A stretch of 61,655 nt of DNA, from assembly GCA_023389595.1 (NCBI GenBank), contig JAEWEF010000008.1, positions 1-61,655 on the forward strand. The letters are read 5' to 3'. The translations under genes were made by a program, and so were the position numbers. Origin of the DNA: Fusobacteriota bacterium. GTDB lineage: Bacteria; Fusobacteriota; Fusobacteriia; Fusobacteriales; Fusobacteriaceae. The notes under the pieces are model-generated. The model made no database searches. It was not told the origin of the DNA and saw nothing but the letters and a program-made list of their open reading frames with translations. This document shows, piece by piece, positions 1 through 8,443 of the stretch; positions within the stretch are counted from its first letter, which is position 1; every line of letters begins with the position of its first letter.

Positions 1-470
1 TTCTTGAAGATTATCCAAAATACTGTGATATGTTTTACATTGGAGGCACAAAATGTGGAGCACTTTTTGGAGAGGCATTAATTGTAGTAAACGATGAATT
101 AAAAAAAGAAATGGATTATACAATAAAGCAAAAAGGTGGGCTATTTGCAAAAGGTAGATTGCTTGGCATACAATTTAATGAATTATTTAAAGATAATCTA
201 TACATGGAATTAGGAAAGCACTCAAATAATATGGCTATGAAAATTAAAGAAGCTCTTGTTAGATTAGGATTTAAATTATTTTCTGATTCTTATTCAAACC
301 AGATATTTGTTTCTATGTCAAAAGAACAAATAGAAAAAATTTCTAAAGAGGTAATTTGTAGCTGGGAAAATAAAGATGAAAATGGAAATAGTGTTGTAAG
401 ATTTGTAACATCTTGGGCAACTAAAGAGGAAGATGTTGATAAATTAATATCTTTACTTGAAACACTTTAA
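1..470 (+). CDS. Threonine aldolase / beta-eliminating lyase family protein, 3' part
   Basis: The reading frame is open from base 3 and runs off the left edge, so only about the last 155 residues are present. The fragment starts in the PLP-binding region: the FYIGGTKCGALFGEAL segment resembles the conserved GGTKNG block of low-specificity L-threonine aldolases, whose lysine forms the Schiff base with PLP. The rest (small C-terminal domain ending SWATKEEDVDKLI) fits the same fold-type I family. These enzymes split threonine or allo-threonine to glycine and acetaldehyde. Substrate choice cannot be read from the fragment. The ATG at 30 is internal to the gene and is not a start. A strong terminator follows 5 bases after the stop. 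Confidence 0.8.
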   Translation, partial: LEDYPKYCDMFYIGGTKCGALFGEALIVVNDELKKEMDYTIKQKGGLFAKGRLLGIQFNELFKDNLYMELGKHSNNMAMKIKEALVRLGFKLFSDSYSNQIFVSMSKEQIEKISKEVICSWENKDENGNSVVRFVTSWATKEEDVDKLISLLETL

Positions 471-475
471 AATAA

Positions 476-505
476 AAAAGGATTGTTTTATCAATCCTTT
501 TTTTA
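476..505. terminator. Bidirectional intrinsic terminator
   Basis: Stem 476-485 (AAAAAGGATTG region) pairs with 492-501, loop of 6 bases, followed by a T run. A-tract and T-tract flank both sides, so it can serve both the aldolase gene and the convergent rdgB. Confidence 0.85.
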
Positions 506-512
506 TTATCAA

Positions 513-1097
513 TTATAAGATTTTATCTAAATTTTCTTTTAATTTTTTTAACGCTTTAGATCTGTGACTTATTTCATTTTTTATGTCTGGAATTTCAGCA
601 AATGTTTTATTGTATTTTGGAATTAAAAAATGCGGATCGTATCCAAACCCGTCTTTACCTTTAGGTTCATCTACAATTATTCCGTCAACCTCTCCTCTAA
701 AAGAAAAAACTTCTCCGTTTGGTTTTGCTAAAGTAACAACACTAACAAATTTTGCATTTCTATTTTCAATTCCTTTTAAATTTTTTATAAGTTTTTTATT
801 ATTTGCAATATCAGTTCCTTCTTCACTATATCTGGCAGAAAAAACTCCTGGTTCTCCATCAAGTGCTTCTACGCACAATCCTGAATCATCAGCTATAGTT
901 ATCATATTTAAAAATTTAGAAATAGTTATAGCCTTTTTTTTAGAATTTTCTTCAAAAGTATTTCCGTCTTCAATAACTTCCGGAATATTTATACCGTCTC
1001 TTATTGATAAAATTTCTATATTTCTATCTTTGATGTTAAAAATTTTTTTTATTTCATCTATCTTATGAAGATTAGATGTCGCTAAAAATATTTTCAT
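513..1097 (-). CDS. rdgB: XTP/dITP diphosphatase (RdgB/HAM1 family)
   Basis: Hydrolyses non-canonical purine nucleoside triphosphates (XTP, dITP, ITP) to the monophosphate and PPi, keeping deaminated bases out of DNA and RNA. The 194-aa length is normal. Visible family motifs are the N-terminal LATSNLHKIDEI (nucleotide binding), IADDSGLCVEALDGEPGVFSARY at residues 68-90 (metal and base pocket), FGYDPHF at 151-157 and SHR at 177-179. A good SD (AGGAGA) precedes the ATG. The start overlaps the end of rph by 4 bases, so the two are translationally coupled in one operon with fabZ and the helicase. Confidence 0.95.
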   Translation of the reverse strand: MKIFLATSNLHKIDEIKKIFNIKDRNIEILSIRDGINIPEVIEDGNTFEENSKKKAITISKFLNMITIADDSGLCVEALDGEPGVFSARYSEEGTDIANNKKLIKNLKGIENRNAKFVSVVTLAKPNGEVFSFRGEVDGIIVDEPKGKDGFGYDPHFLIPKYNKTFAEIPDIKNEISHRSKALKKLKENLDKIL

Positions 1098-1828
1098 ATA
1101 AAATCTCCTATTATTTCATCTTGATATAATATTATTTCTTCTATAGCTTTATCTGCTATATCTAACATACTATTTAATTCTTCTCTAGAAAATGTAGCTT
1201 CTTCTCCCGTTCCTTGTATTTCTATGTATTCACCTTTTTTATTTTTTATTATATTCATGTCAACATCTGCAGTAGAATCTTCAAAATAATTTAAATCTAC
1301 TAATATGTTTTCATTTATTTTTCCAACACTAATTGCAGCTATATTTGATATTAAAGGATTTTCTGTTATAATTTTATCTTTTAAAAGTTTTTTTATAGCT
1401 AATGCAAGAGCAACATATCCACCAGTGATAGATGCAGTTCTAGTTCCACCATCAGCTTGTATAACATCGCAATCGATTAAAATGGATCTTTCACCAAGCT
1501 TATTTAAATCTATCGAAGATCTTAAAGATCTTGAAATTAATCTTTGAATTTCCATAGTTCTTCCACCTAATTTGCCCTTAACAGCTTCTCTTTGATTTCT
1601 TTCGTTTGTAGCTCTAGGAAGCATAGAATACTCTGCAGTTACCCATCCTTTACCACTGCCTTTTAAAAACGGAGGAACTTTCTCTCCTAAACTTGCCGTA
1701 CAAATTACTTTTGTATTTCCAAATTCAATTAAAACTGACCCCTCTGCATAAATATTTACATTTTTTGTTATTTTTATAGTTCTTTTTTCATCATTTTTTC
1801 TTCCATCTATTCTTTCAACTTTTTCCAT
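1094..1828 (-). CDS. rph: Ribonuclease PH
   Basis: Phosphate-dependent 3'-5' exoribonuclease that trims tRNA 3' ends. The protein of 244 aa has the family signature almost from start to end: RIDGRKNDEKR near the N-terminus, GKGWVTAEYSMLPRAT, the arginine-rich RNA-binding stretch after NQREAVKGKLGGRTMEIQRLI, the CDVIQADGGTRTASITGG phosphate-site block, and a conserved C-terminal GTGEEATFSREEL. SD AGGGGAT lies just upstream of the ATG. It is followed by rdgB with a 4-base overlap, a common pairing (RNase PH and RdgB are sometimes fused in other bacteria). Confidence 0.96.
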   Translation of the reverse strand: MEKVERIDGRKNDEKRTIKITKNVNIYAEGSVLIEFGNTKVICTASLGEKVPPFLKGSGKGWVTAEYSMLPRATNERNQREAVKGKLGGRTMEIQRLISRSLRSSIDLNKLGERSILIDCDVIQADGGTRTASITGGYVALALAIKKLLKDKIITENPLISNIAAISVGKINENILVDLNYFEDSTADVDMNIIKNKKGEYIEIQGTGEEATFSREELNSMLDIADKAIEEIILYQDEIIGDFI

Positions 1829-1837
1829 AACATCCCC

Positions 1838-2272
1838 TTAAGATATATCATCTTCTAAAGAAACCACAAAAGTACATTCGGCAACTATGTCGTTATTAAC
1901 TAAAGCCCTACCATAAGCTTTATAAAAATTCTTCTTTGAATTTATTATCTTAACATCAAAAATAATATTAACATCTGGTATAACTTTTTTAATAAATTTT
2001 ATTTTTTCCACGCTAACTAGAAGCGGAATCTTACAACTATTTTCTTTCATAATTATTATTCCAGAAGCTTGAGCTATTCCTTCAATTATCATTACTCCTG
2101 GCACTATTGGATAGTTTGGATAATGACCATCCACATAAATACTGTTTCTTAAAATTTTCTTACACGCTTTGATAGTTTTATTTTCAATATCCAAATTCAT
2201 AACTTCATCTATCATGAGCATATGATTTCTATGAGGTAGAATATCTTTAATTTCTTCTAAGGATAATTTCAT
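1838..2272 (-). CDS. fabZ: 3-hydroxyacyl-ACP dehydratase FabZ
   Basis: Hotdog-fold dehydratase of fatty acid elongation, converting 3-hydroxyacyl-ACP to trans-2-enoyl-ACP in the cytosol. At 144 aa it has normal FabZ length. The signature ILPHRNHMLMIDEV is present near residue 11. The catalytic pair is His50 in DGHYPNYPIVPGV and Glu64 in MIIEGIAQASG; GHYPNYP is a variant of the usual GHFPGNP. SD AAGGAG is 7 bases from the ATG. It lies between the helicase and rph with 9-base gaps, so it is part of a housekeeping operon and not of a fab cluster. Confidence 0.9.
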   Translation of the reverse strand: MKLSLEEIKDILPHRNHMLMIDEVMNLDIENKTIKACKKILRNSIYVDGHYPNYPIVPGVMIIEGIAQASGIIIMKENSCKIPLLVSVEKIKFIKKVIPDVNIIFDVKIINSKKNFYKAYGRALVNNDIVAECTFVVSLEDDIS

Positions 2273-2281
2273 ATAAACTCC

Positions 2282-4411
2282 TTATTTTTGTTTAATCAAA
2301 ACTTTTTCAGCCAAAGATGATAATATATCCTTTTTACCGTCTAAAAAAGAAACTGTAACTTTTTTAGAATTTGTAGCAGTAACTATACCGATTCCAAATT
2401 TTTTATGTATAACTCTGTCTCCTATTTTTAAACTTGTATTAGCAGAGCCAGATAGAATACTGGCATCTAAAAAGTTTCTAGCATTTGATAAATCGGTAAT
2501 TGTTTTTATCTTTTCTTTTCTTTGATTTAAATTAAATAATAATTCTTTAGGTATTTCACTTAAAAATTGAGAAGGTGATCTATCTAAATTCTCTCCATAT
2601 AACATTCTTGTTTTAGAGTGTGATATATAAATTGTATTTTCAGCCCTTGTAATTGCAACGTAACAAATTCTTCTTTCTTCTTCCAGTTCTTCAATTTCAA
2701 ACCAATTTCCTGGAAAATATTCATTCTCGAAACCAACTATAAATACTACTGGAAATTCAAGTCCTTTAGCATTGTGAACTGTCATTAATTTAACATAGTC
2801 ATCATCCTCTGATAAGTCATCAGTTGCACTTGTAAGAGAAACACTTTCTAAATATTCTTCCAAACTAAAAAAACCAAGTAATTTTTCATATTCATAAATT
2901 GAATTAATAAGTTCTTCTATATTTTCTATTCTCTCATCATAATTTTCGTACTCTTCTTTTAAATAATCAATGTACTTTACTTCCTTAATTAAATTTTCAA
3001 CAATATATGATGCTGAATTTTCACCCGATAATTGAGAATAATTTTCTAACATATCGATTAATTTTTTTAAATTTTCTTTAGCATTAGAAGTTATTCCAGA
3101 AATCTCATCTACAAATTTTAAGGAATCATACATAGTAATTTTATGATTTCTAGCATATTCTACTATTTTTTCTATTCCTTTAGCTCCTATATTTCTTTTT
3201 GGAATATTTATTATACGTGTTAAATTTAATTCATCACGATGATTAACTATTACTGATAAATAAGCAATTATATCTTTTATTTCAGCTCTTTCAAAAAATC
3301 CAGTACCACCAAATACTTTATATCTTATGTTATTTCTTATAAAAACCTCTTCAAACAATCTAGATTGAGAGTTAGCTCTATAAAGTATAGCTATGTCTTT
3401 ATATCTTATGTTTTCCTTATTGAGTTCCAAAATTTTATTAGCAACTTCAATAGCCTCTGATCTTCCATTTTCACTTTCAATAACAAATATTTTATCTCCA
3501 CCTTTTCTTTTGGTCCAAAGATTTTTATATATACTCGATTCGTTATTTTTTATAATTGAATTAGCAGCATCTAATATATTTGAAGTTGATCTATAATTTT
3601 CTTCTAATTTAATAATTTTAGCATTACTATAATCTTCGCCAAAATTTAATATATTGCCTATGTTCGCTCCTCTAAATGCATAAATACTTTGATTATCATC
3701 TCCAACAACACATATATTTTTATATTTATTAGCTATTTTTCTAACTATTTCATACTGAATATTATTAGTATCTTGGTACTCATCTATCATAATATATTTA
3801 TATTTTGTTTGTACTTTTTCTAATATATCTTCAAAATTTAATATTTTATTTGTATTTATAAGTATATCAGAAAAATCCATAGCATTATTATTTTTTAATT
3901 CATTGTTATACTCGTATAGAATTTCTTCGATATCATATGGTAAATTTTCTTTACTTACTACTCCTTCTTTATATTTTAAAATCTTATTTATTATACTTCT
4001 TTTTTCAGAAGTTCCTATTTGATAATTTTTTGACTTTATAATTTTACTTATTATTTTTTTTTGATCTTCTTGATCGTATATTACAAAATTTTTATAATAT
4101 CCTATTCTTTCTCCATATTGTCTTAATAATTTCACTCCAAAAGAATGGAATGTGGATATAGTAATCATTTCGTAGTTTTCTTTTACTAAATCAGCCACCC
4201 TCTTTTTCATTTCGTTTGCAGCTTTATTTGTAAAAGTAACTGCGAGTATATTATATGGTTTTATATTTAATTCTTCTATCATATAAGCTATTCTATAAGT
4301 TATCGTTCTAGTTTTACCAGATCCTGCTCCTGCTAATATAAGAACTGGTCCCTCTGTATTTTTAACTGCTTCTGCTTGCTTGTCATTTAGTTGACTTAAT
4401 AAATTAGACAT
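2282..4411 (-). CDS. pcrA: UvrD/PcrA-type ATP-dependent DNA helicase
   Basis: Superfamily 1A 3'-5' DNA helicase used in nucleotide excision repair and in clearing replication or recombination intermediates. All SF1 motifs are visible: LAGAGSGKTRT (Walker A, about residues 25-35), TFTNKAANEM (Ia), IDEYQDTN (Walker B), VGDDNQSIYAFRGA (III), LEENYRST (IV), TVHNAKGLEFPVV (V) and YVAITRA (VI). The C-terminus (KIGDRVIHKKFGIG) is the PcrA-type Tudor-like domain that contacts RNA polymerase. The frame is open 9 codons further upstream to 4438, but the ATG at 4411 has SD AAGGAG 4 bases ahead, so I place the start there (709 aa). UvrD and PcrA cannot be separated with certainty. Confidence 0.93.
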   Translation of the reverse strand: MSNLLSQLNDKQAEAVKNTEGPVLILAGAGSGKTRTITYRIAYMIEELNIKPYNILAVTFTNKAANEMKKRVADLVKENYEMITISTFHSFGVKLLRQYGERIGYYKNFVIYDQEDQKKIISKIIKSKNYQIGTSEKRSIINKILKYKEGVVSKENLPYDIEEILYEYNNELKNNNAMDFSDILINTNKILNFEDILEKVQTKYKYIMIDEYQDTNNIQYEIVRKIANKYKNICVVGDDNQSIYAFRGANIGNILNFGEDYSNAKIIKLEENYRSTSNILDAANSIIKNNESSIYKNLWTKRKGGDKIFVIESENGRSEAIEVANKILELNKENIRYKDIAILYRANSQSRLFEEVFIRNNIRYKVFGGTGFFERAEIKDIIAYLSVIVNHRDELNLTRIINIPKRNIGAKGIEKIVEYARNHKITMYDSLKFVDEISGITSNAKENLKKLIDMLENYSQLSGENSASYIVENLIKEVKYIDYLKEEYENYDERIENIEELINSIYEYEKLLGFFSLEEYLESVSLTSATDDLSEDDDYVKLMTVHNAKGLEFPVVFIVGFENEYFPGNWFEIEELEEERRICYVAITRAENTIYISHSKTRMLYGENLDRSPSQFLSEIPKELLFNLNQRKEKIKTITDLSNARNFLDASILSGSANTSLKIGDRVIHKKFGIGIVTATNSKKVTVSFLDGKKDILSSLAEKVLIKQK

Positions 4412-4462
4412 AGGACTCCTTTTTAAAATGTAATACATTTTTTATTATATAATCATATTCAT

Positions 4463-4564
4463 AAAAAACCCAAAAGAATAAAACGCATATATTTTCAATC
4501 TTAGTGCTGCTTCCTTCCGGACCTGACACGGTTCAACAAAAACATATCGATTTAACTTTTGGGC
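4463..4564 (-). ncRNA. ffs: Bacterial small signal recognition particle RNA (4.5S RNA)
   Basis: On the minus strand this intergenic segment contains GUCAGGUCCGGAAGGAAGCAGC, the hallmark SRP RNA domain IV: a GGAA tetraloop with the symmetric and asymmetric internal loops bound by Ffh. The ends pair to close the hairpin: 5' CCCAAAAG (4563-4556) with 3' CUUUUGGG (4476-4469), followed at once by a T run (4468-4463) that acts as terminator. The roughly 100-nt size fits the short SRP RNA of Gram-negative type, lacking an Alu domain. A consensus promoter sits directly upstream at 4572-4599. No protein-coding frame explains this sequence. Confidence 0.95.
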
Positions 4565-4571
4565 ATTTTAA

Positions 4572-4599
4572 ATTATATCATAATATTTTATTTTTTCAA
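4572..4599 (-). promoter_or_regulatory. ffs promoter
   Basis: Minus strand: -35 TTGAAA (4599-4594), 16-base spacer, -10 TATAAT (4577-4572) with extended TGA just before it. The expected transcript start is about 4565, which matches the 5' end of the SRP RNA helix. Confidence 0.85.
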
Positions 4600-4602
4600 A
4601 AC

Positions 4603-5919
4603 TTAATTTAATTTTTTCTGTAATTTTTCTATCAATTCATTTTTATTTTTATCTAAATATTTTTGAACCGAATTAGATATATCTGATTTCACTTTTAATT
4701 TTCTTGTTTCTGTATCGTAGTAGTATTCAATATTTCCCGTTCTTATATTTCCAAAAATACTAGTTGCAAATTCTTTCACTATTTCATTTTCATCATTCAG
4801 TTTAAATTTTTCTAAAAATTTATTTTCATTTATTACTAAATTTTTAAAATGTAGTTTACCGTCAATAGATAGATAATCATCGTCTATTACTATATATTGA
4901 TACATTTGAGCCTCACCATTCTTTATTAAATCGTATCCATGTTGAGATAAATCAAATTCTGGAATTGATAGCTCAGATTCCGATTTTAAATTATTAAAAT
5001 TAAAGTATCCCCTAAACTCACCTATATTTTCATTTTTTTCACCAAAAAATTTAAAGTTTAGATTTTTGATATTTTTAGAAATATTACTAGAAAAATCTTT
5101 AACTTCTCCGTAGAAGTTTATTCCGTATAGAGTTGTATTGAATGTCATATTCTTAAAATATAATTCCCAATAATTTTCGTTTTCAGTCTCCTGTCTCTTT
5201 TTTAATTCTTCAACAATATTTCTACAAAAATTAATCTTTTTGTATAAAGTTTCTTCATACAAACTAGTAATATAAAGAGATAAATACTTATCCAATTCTT
5301 CTAATACTACTCTATTCTCGTTTATAAATTGGGAAATAATTTTTTTATTTTCATTTTCTTCGACAAAAACAGGAGCATAATTATCTAAGTACCTTTCTTT
5401 TATTTCAGAAACTTTTTTATCTACATATTTAAAAATATTACTTTTATTAGAGTCCAAAGTATCTAAATTAAAATTTAATTTTGAAAAGTAATTGTCTTTT
5501 AAACTAATTAACACCTTATCTTCATTATAACTTTTAGTAGAATTTTTTATCTTATCGTCAAAAAATTCTATTTCATCTTTCTCTTTTGACTTTTCCTTGA
5601 AATAAAATTCTATTCCATTTATTTCGGCGTCTTCAAAAACTATTAATTTTTTTTCTGCATACAATTCGTAATAAGCCGTAAATGAAGGTATTAAAACAAA
5701 AGTATAATCTTTATCAAAAGCACTATTTATTTTTATATTCTTTAAAGTCATCTTTCCTTCTTTTAATGAAATATCAGCTTTTTCTATTCTTACTGGAGCT
5801 CCATTTATTTCAGACAATCTTTTTTCTAATAATTCTTTACATATTAAATTAAATCCAAAGTAAATTATTAAACAAAGCACAATTATAAAAGATATAATTA
5901 TTAAAAAAAACTTTTTCAT
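4603..5919 (-). CDS. Membrane-anchored AsmA-like (TIGR03545-like) protein of unknown role
   Basis: A single N-terminal membrane segment (residues about 4-24) is followed by a large extracytoplasmic domain. The start of that domain, KRLSEINGAPVRIEKADISLKEGKMTLKNIKINSA, has the pattern of AsmA/TIGR03545-type proteins, in which a transmembrane helix leads into beta-rich repeats placed in the periplasm. A lysine- and glutamate-rich middle (about 110-250) is probably helical, and the C-terminus returns to beta-rich sequence. AsmA relatives are linked to lipid transport or outer-membrane assembly; that role here is inference. SD AGGAGA precedes the ATG. It is a single-gene unit with an extended -10 promoter at 5950-5958. 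Confidence 0.6.
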   Translation of the reverse strand: MKKFFLIIISFIIVLCLIIYFGFNLICKELLEKRLSEINGAPVRIEKADISLKEGKMTLKNIKINSAFDKDYTFVLIPSFTAYYELYAEKKLIVFEDAEINGIEFYFKEKSKEKDEIEFFDDKIKNSTKSYNEDKVLISLKDNYFSKLNFNLDTLDSNKSNIFKYVDKKVSEIKERYLDNYAPVFVEENENKKIISQFINENRVVLEELDKYLSLYITSLYEETLYKKINFCRNIVEELKKRQETENENYWELYFKNMTFNTTLYGINFYGEVKDFSSNISKNIKNLNFKFFGEKNENIGEFRGYFNFNNLKSESELSIPEFDLSQHGYDLIKNGEAQMYQYIVIDDDYLSIDGKLHFKNLVINENKFLEKFKLNDENEIVKEFATSIFGNIRTGNIEYYYDTETRKLKVKSDISNSVQKYLDKNKNELIEKLQKKLN

Positions 5920-5949
5920 ATTTTCTCCTAGTTTAATTTTTTATTTTTT

Positions 5950-5958
5950 ATTATATCA
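5950..5958 (-). promoter_or_regulatory. Extended -10 promoter of the AsmA-like gene
   Basis: TGATATAAT on the minus strand, about 30 bases before the ATG at 5919. No good -35 is seen, which is typical of promoters that depend on the TGn extension. Confidence 0.55.
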
Positions 5959-6034
5959 CAGCATTGTTTTTTTCATAGTATTATTTTTTTTAATTTTTTA
6001 TTATAAAATATAACTAGCGTTAATTGGTGATTAT

Positions 6035-6063
6035 TTGATTTTTTTATACAATTATGATAAAAT
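6035..6063 (+). promoter_or_regulatory. Promoter of pssA-trkH
   Basis: -35 TTGATT (6035-6040), 17-base spacer, -10 TAAAAT (6058-6063) preceded by TG (extended -10). Confidence 0.6.
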
Positions 6064-6098
6064 TTAGTTTAATAAATTGTTAGGAGATGATCTATATT

Positions 6099-6866
6099 AT
6101 GATAAAGCGAAAATACATAGCTCCAAACGCTATTACTGCAGGAAATATGTGTCTAGGATATTTAAGTATAATCGAATCTATAAGAGGAGATTATATTTAT
6201 GCAATACTCTTTATTGTTTTAGCTATGATTTGTGATGGATTAGACGGAAAAACGGCTAGAAAATTTGACGCTTTTAGTGAATTTGGAAAAGAATTTGATT
6301 CTTTTAGTGATGCTATTTCATTTGGACTTGCACCAGGAATACTTATATTTTGTATTTTGTCAGTAGGAATTAGATCTAATTTAGCTATCCCAGTTTCTTT
6401 TTTCTATTCTCTTTGTGGAGTGATGAGATTAGTAAAATTTAATGTTACAGTTGTTGCTAGCAGTGAAAAAGGAGATTTTAGTGGAATGCCTATACCAAAT
6501 GCTGCAGGTATGGTTACATCTTACTATTTAAGTTCATTTTATTTAAATAAATATTTGAATATAGATCTATTTAATATTGATATACTGATATTTATATCTG
6601 TAATAGCTAGTTTACTTATGGTTAGTACTATCCCTTTTAAAACACCGAATAAAGCTTTTAGTTTTATTCCTAATAAATTTGTTACAATTTTTATTATTAT
6701 TTCTCTAATTACAATTATATTCAGTATGTTTATATTGACTTTCTCATACGCAATAATAAATTTAGTAAATCATATAAAGAAAACTTTTGTAAAAGATAAC
6801 GACGAAAATGAAAACACATTAATAGAAAACGAAGAAGATTTAGAATTTGAAGAAGAAGAAAAATAA
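6099..6866 (+). CDS. pssA: CDP-diacylglycerol-serine O-phosphatidyltransferase
   Basis: Makes phosphatidylserine from CDP-diacylglycerol and serine in the inner membrane, the first step to phosphatidylethanolamine. The CDP-alcohol phosphatidyltransferase motif DG-x2-AR-x8-G-x3-D-x3-D is present as DGLDGKTARKFDAFSEFGKEFDSFSD around residues 45-70; the early GNMCLGYLS and later FSGMPIPNAAG are typical of PssA. Several membrane helices follow, then an acidic tail rich in Glu, Asp and Asn. An in-frame ATG at 6087 lies inside the SD AGGAGA (6082-6087), so the start is the ATG at 6099. No psd gene is visible in this window. Confidence 0.9.
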   Translation: MIKRKYIAPNAITAGNMCLGYLSIIESIRGDYIYAILFIVLAMICDGLDGKTARKFDAFSEFGKEFDSFSDAISFGLAPGILIFCILSVGIRSNLAIPVSFFYSLCGVMRLVKFNVTVVASSEKGDFSGMPIPNAAGMVTSYYLSSFYLNKYLNIDLFNIDILIFISVIASLLMVSTIPFKTPNKAFSFIPNKFVTIFIIISLITIIFSMFILTFSYAIINLVNHIKKTFVKDNDENENTLIENEEDLEFEEEEK

Positions 6867-6904
6867 AAAGAAATTTAAAATAGATTTAAAAGGAATTTTA
6901 ATTT

Positions 6905-8362
6905 ATGAACAAAAATATAATAAGATATGTTATTTCTAATATTCTTAGACTAACTGCTCTACTTATTGTTTTTCCTTTGTTTTTTTCTTTTTTTTATAGA
7001 GAAGAATTAATTATGGTTATTTCATTTATAATTCCAATAATTATACTAATAATATCTAGCTATCTTCTCTACCCTAAAAATATAAATATAGACGAGGAGA
7101 AATTTCACTCCAAAGACGGATTAGTTATCGTTTCCCTTTCGTGGTTATTACTATCTTTTTTTGGATCGTTACCATTTGTTATAAGTGGTTATATTCCTAG
7201 CATAAATGATGCTTTTTTTGAAACTGTCAGCGGATTTACAACCACAGGAGCAACTATATTAAATAATCCAGAAATTTTACCTAATTCGTTATTATTTTGG
7301 AGAAGTTTTACACATTTTGTAGGCGGAATGGGAGTTTTAGTATTAGTTTTAGCTATATTACCCGGATCGAAAAATCAATATATGTATATTATAAAAGCAG
7401 AAGTTCCTGGCCCTTCAACTGGTAAACTTGTAGCTAAAATGAGTTATAACTCAAGAATACTTTATACAATTTATATATCATTAACTATAATATTAATATT
7501 CTTATTAAAATTAGCTGGTATGCCAATATTTGATTCTATAGTACACGCTTTAGGAACTGCAGGAACTGGAGGGTATAGTTCCAAAGCTTTAAGTATAGCA
7601 TATTATAATAATAAATACATTGAATACATCCTATCTTTCGGTATGATAGTATTTGGAATTAACTTTAATATTTTTTACTTACTTGTACTGGGAAATGTAA
7701 AACAAGCTTTAAAAAGTGAAGAAATGAAATGGTATTTTTATATAATACTTTTTTCAACATTATTAATATCAGTAAATATTTATAAACAATATAACTCTTT
7801 AGAAGAGACATTAAGAAATTCTTTTTTTACTGTTTCATCAATAATAAGTACAACCGGATATTCAACAGCGGATTATAACAACTGGCCTCTACTATCTCAT
7901 ATTATAATTCTATTACTCATGTTCTTTGGTGGTTGTGCAGGATCAACTGCAGGAGGATTTAAAATTTCAAGAGTAGTAGTATTGGCAAAAGAATTTTTTA
8001 AACAATTTAAAAAAATAGTGCACCCAAATATTGTTAAAGTTCATAAGTTAGATGGCAAAACTCTAGAAGAAGAAACTATATCGAATATAACTTCTTATTT
8101 GATTATATATATAGGTATGTTTATGATTTTTTTAATAATAATATCTTTCAGTATGCCAGATTTTTTAACTTCATTTAGTGCTCTTGCGTCAACTTTTAAT
8201 AATGTAGGTCCAGGTCTAGGATATGTTGGCCCATCTTTTAATTATTCTTTTATAAATCCGTTTACAAAATTTATTCTCTCTTTGTCAATGTTGTTTGGAA
8301 GACTTGAAATTCTTCCCATGTTAATATTATTTTCTCCCACAATATACAAGAAATTAAAATAG
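6905..8362 (+). CDS. TrkH/KtrB-type potassium uptake channel subunit
   Basis: Integral membrane K+ translocating subunit (485 aa). Four pore-loop repeats of the superfamily are visible: SGFTTTGATI, HALGTAGTGGYSS, SSIISTTGYSTADYNNWP and the last TFNNVGPGLG, each giving a filter glycine. GGMGVLVLVLAILP and GGCAGSTAGGFKISR are classic TrkH segments. TrkH/KtrB channels need a cytosolic TrkA/KtrA ring for gating; none is encoded in this window. The 38-base gap from pssA suggests co-transcription. A shared terminator overlaps the stop. Confidence 0.92.
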   Translation: MNKNIIRYVISNILRLTALLIVFPLFFSFFYREELIMVISFIIPIIILIISSYLLYPKNINIDEEKFHSKDGLVIVSLSWLLLSFFGSLPFVISGYIPSINDAFFETVSGFTTTGATILNNPEILPNSLLFWRSFTHFVGGMGVLVLVLAILPGSKNQYMYIIKAEVPGPSTGKLVAKMSYNSRILYTIYISLTIILIFLLKLAGMPIFDSIVHALGTAGTGGYSSKALSIAYYNNKYIEYILSFGMIVFGINFNIFYLLVLGNVKQALKSEEMKWYFYIILFSTLLISVNIYKQYNSLEETLRNSFFTVSSIISTTGYSTADYNNWPLLSHIIILLLMFFGGCAGSTAGGFKISRVVVLAKEFFKQFKKIVHPNIVKVHKLDGKTLEEETISNITSYLIIYIGMFMIFLIIISFSMPDFLTSFSALASTFNNVGPGLGYVGPSFNYSFINPFTKFILSLSMLFGRLEILPMLILFSPTIYKKLK

Positions 8363-8389
8363 GTAGATCATAAAAGATCTACCTTTTTT
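8361..8389. terminator. Bidirectional terminator between trkH and the lysine operon
   Basis: AGGTAGATC (8361-8369) pairs with GATCTACCT (8376-8384), loop of 6, T run to 8389. It ends the plus-strand pssA-trkH unit and could also stop minus-strand transcripts leaving the antiporter gene. Confidence 0.85.
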
Positions 8390-8443
8390 AAATTTAAAAA
8401 TTTTTTATTGTTTATAGTTGTGACAATTTATTTAATTTTTTAT

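Noticed and set aside
583..1068. 161-aa frame on the plus strand inside rdgB
   Set aside because: It is the antisense shadow of rdgB; composition (Ser, Ile, Phe rich) and lack of an SD are typical of shadows. Similar frames opposite rph, kamE, kdd, aroA, comM and gltS were dropped for the same reason.
6087..6098. Earlier ATG for pssA
   Set aside because: The ATG at 6087 overlaps the SD AGGAGA itself, so it cannot be the start. The same was seen for 41971, 58318 and the GTG at 22015.
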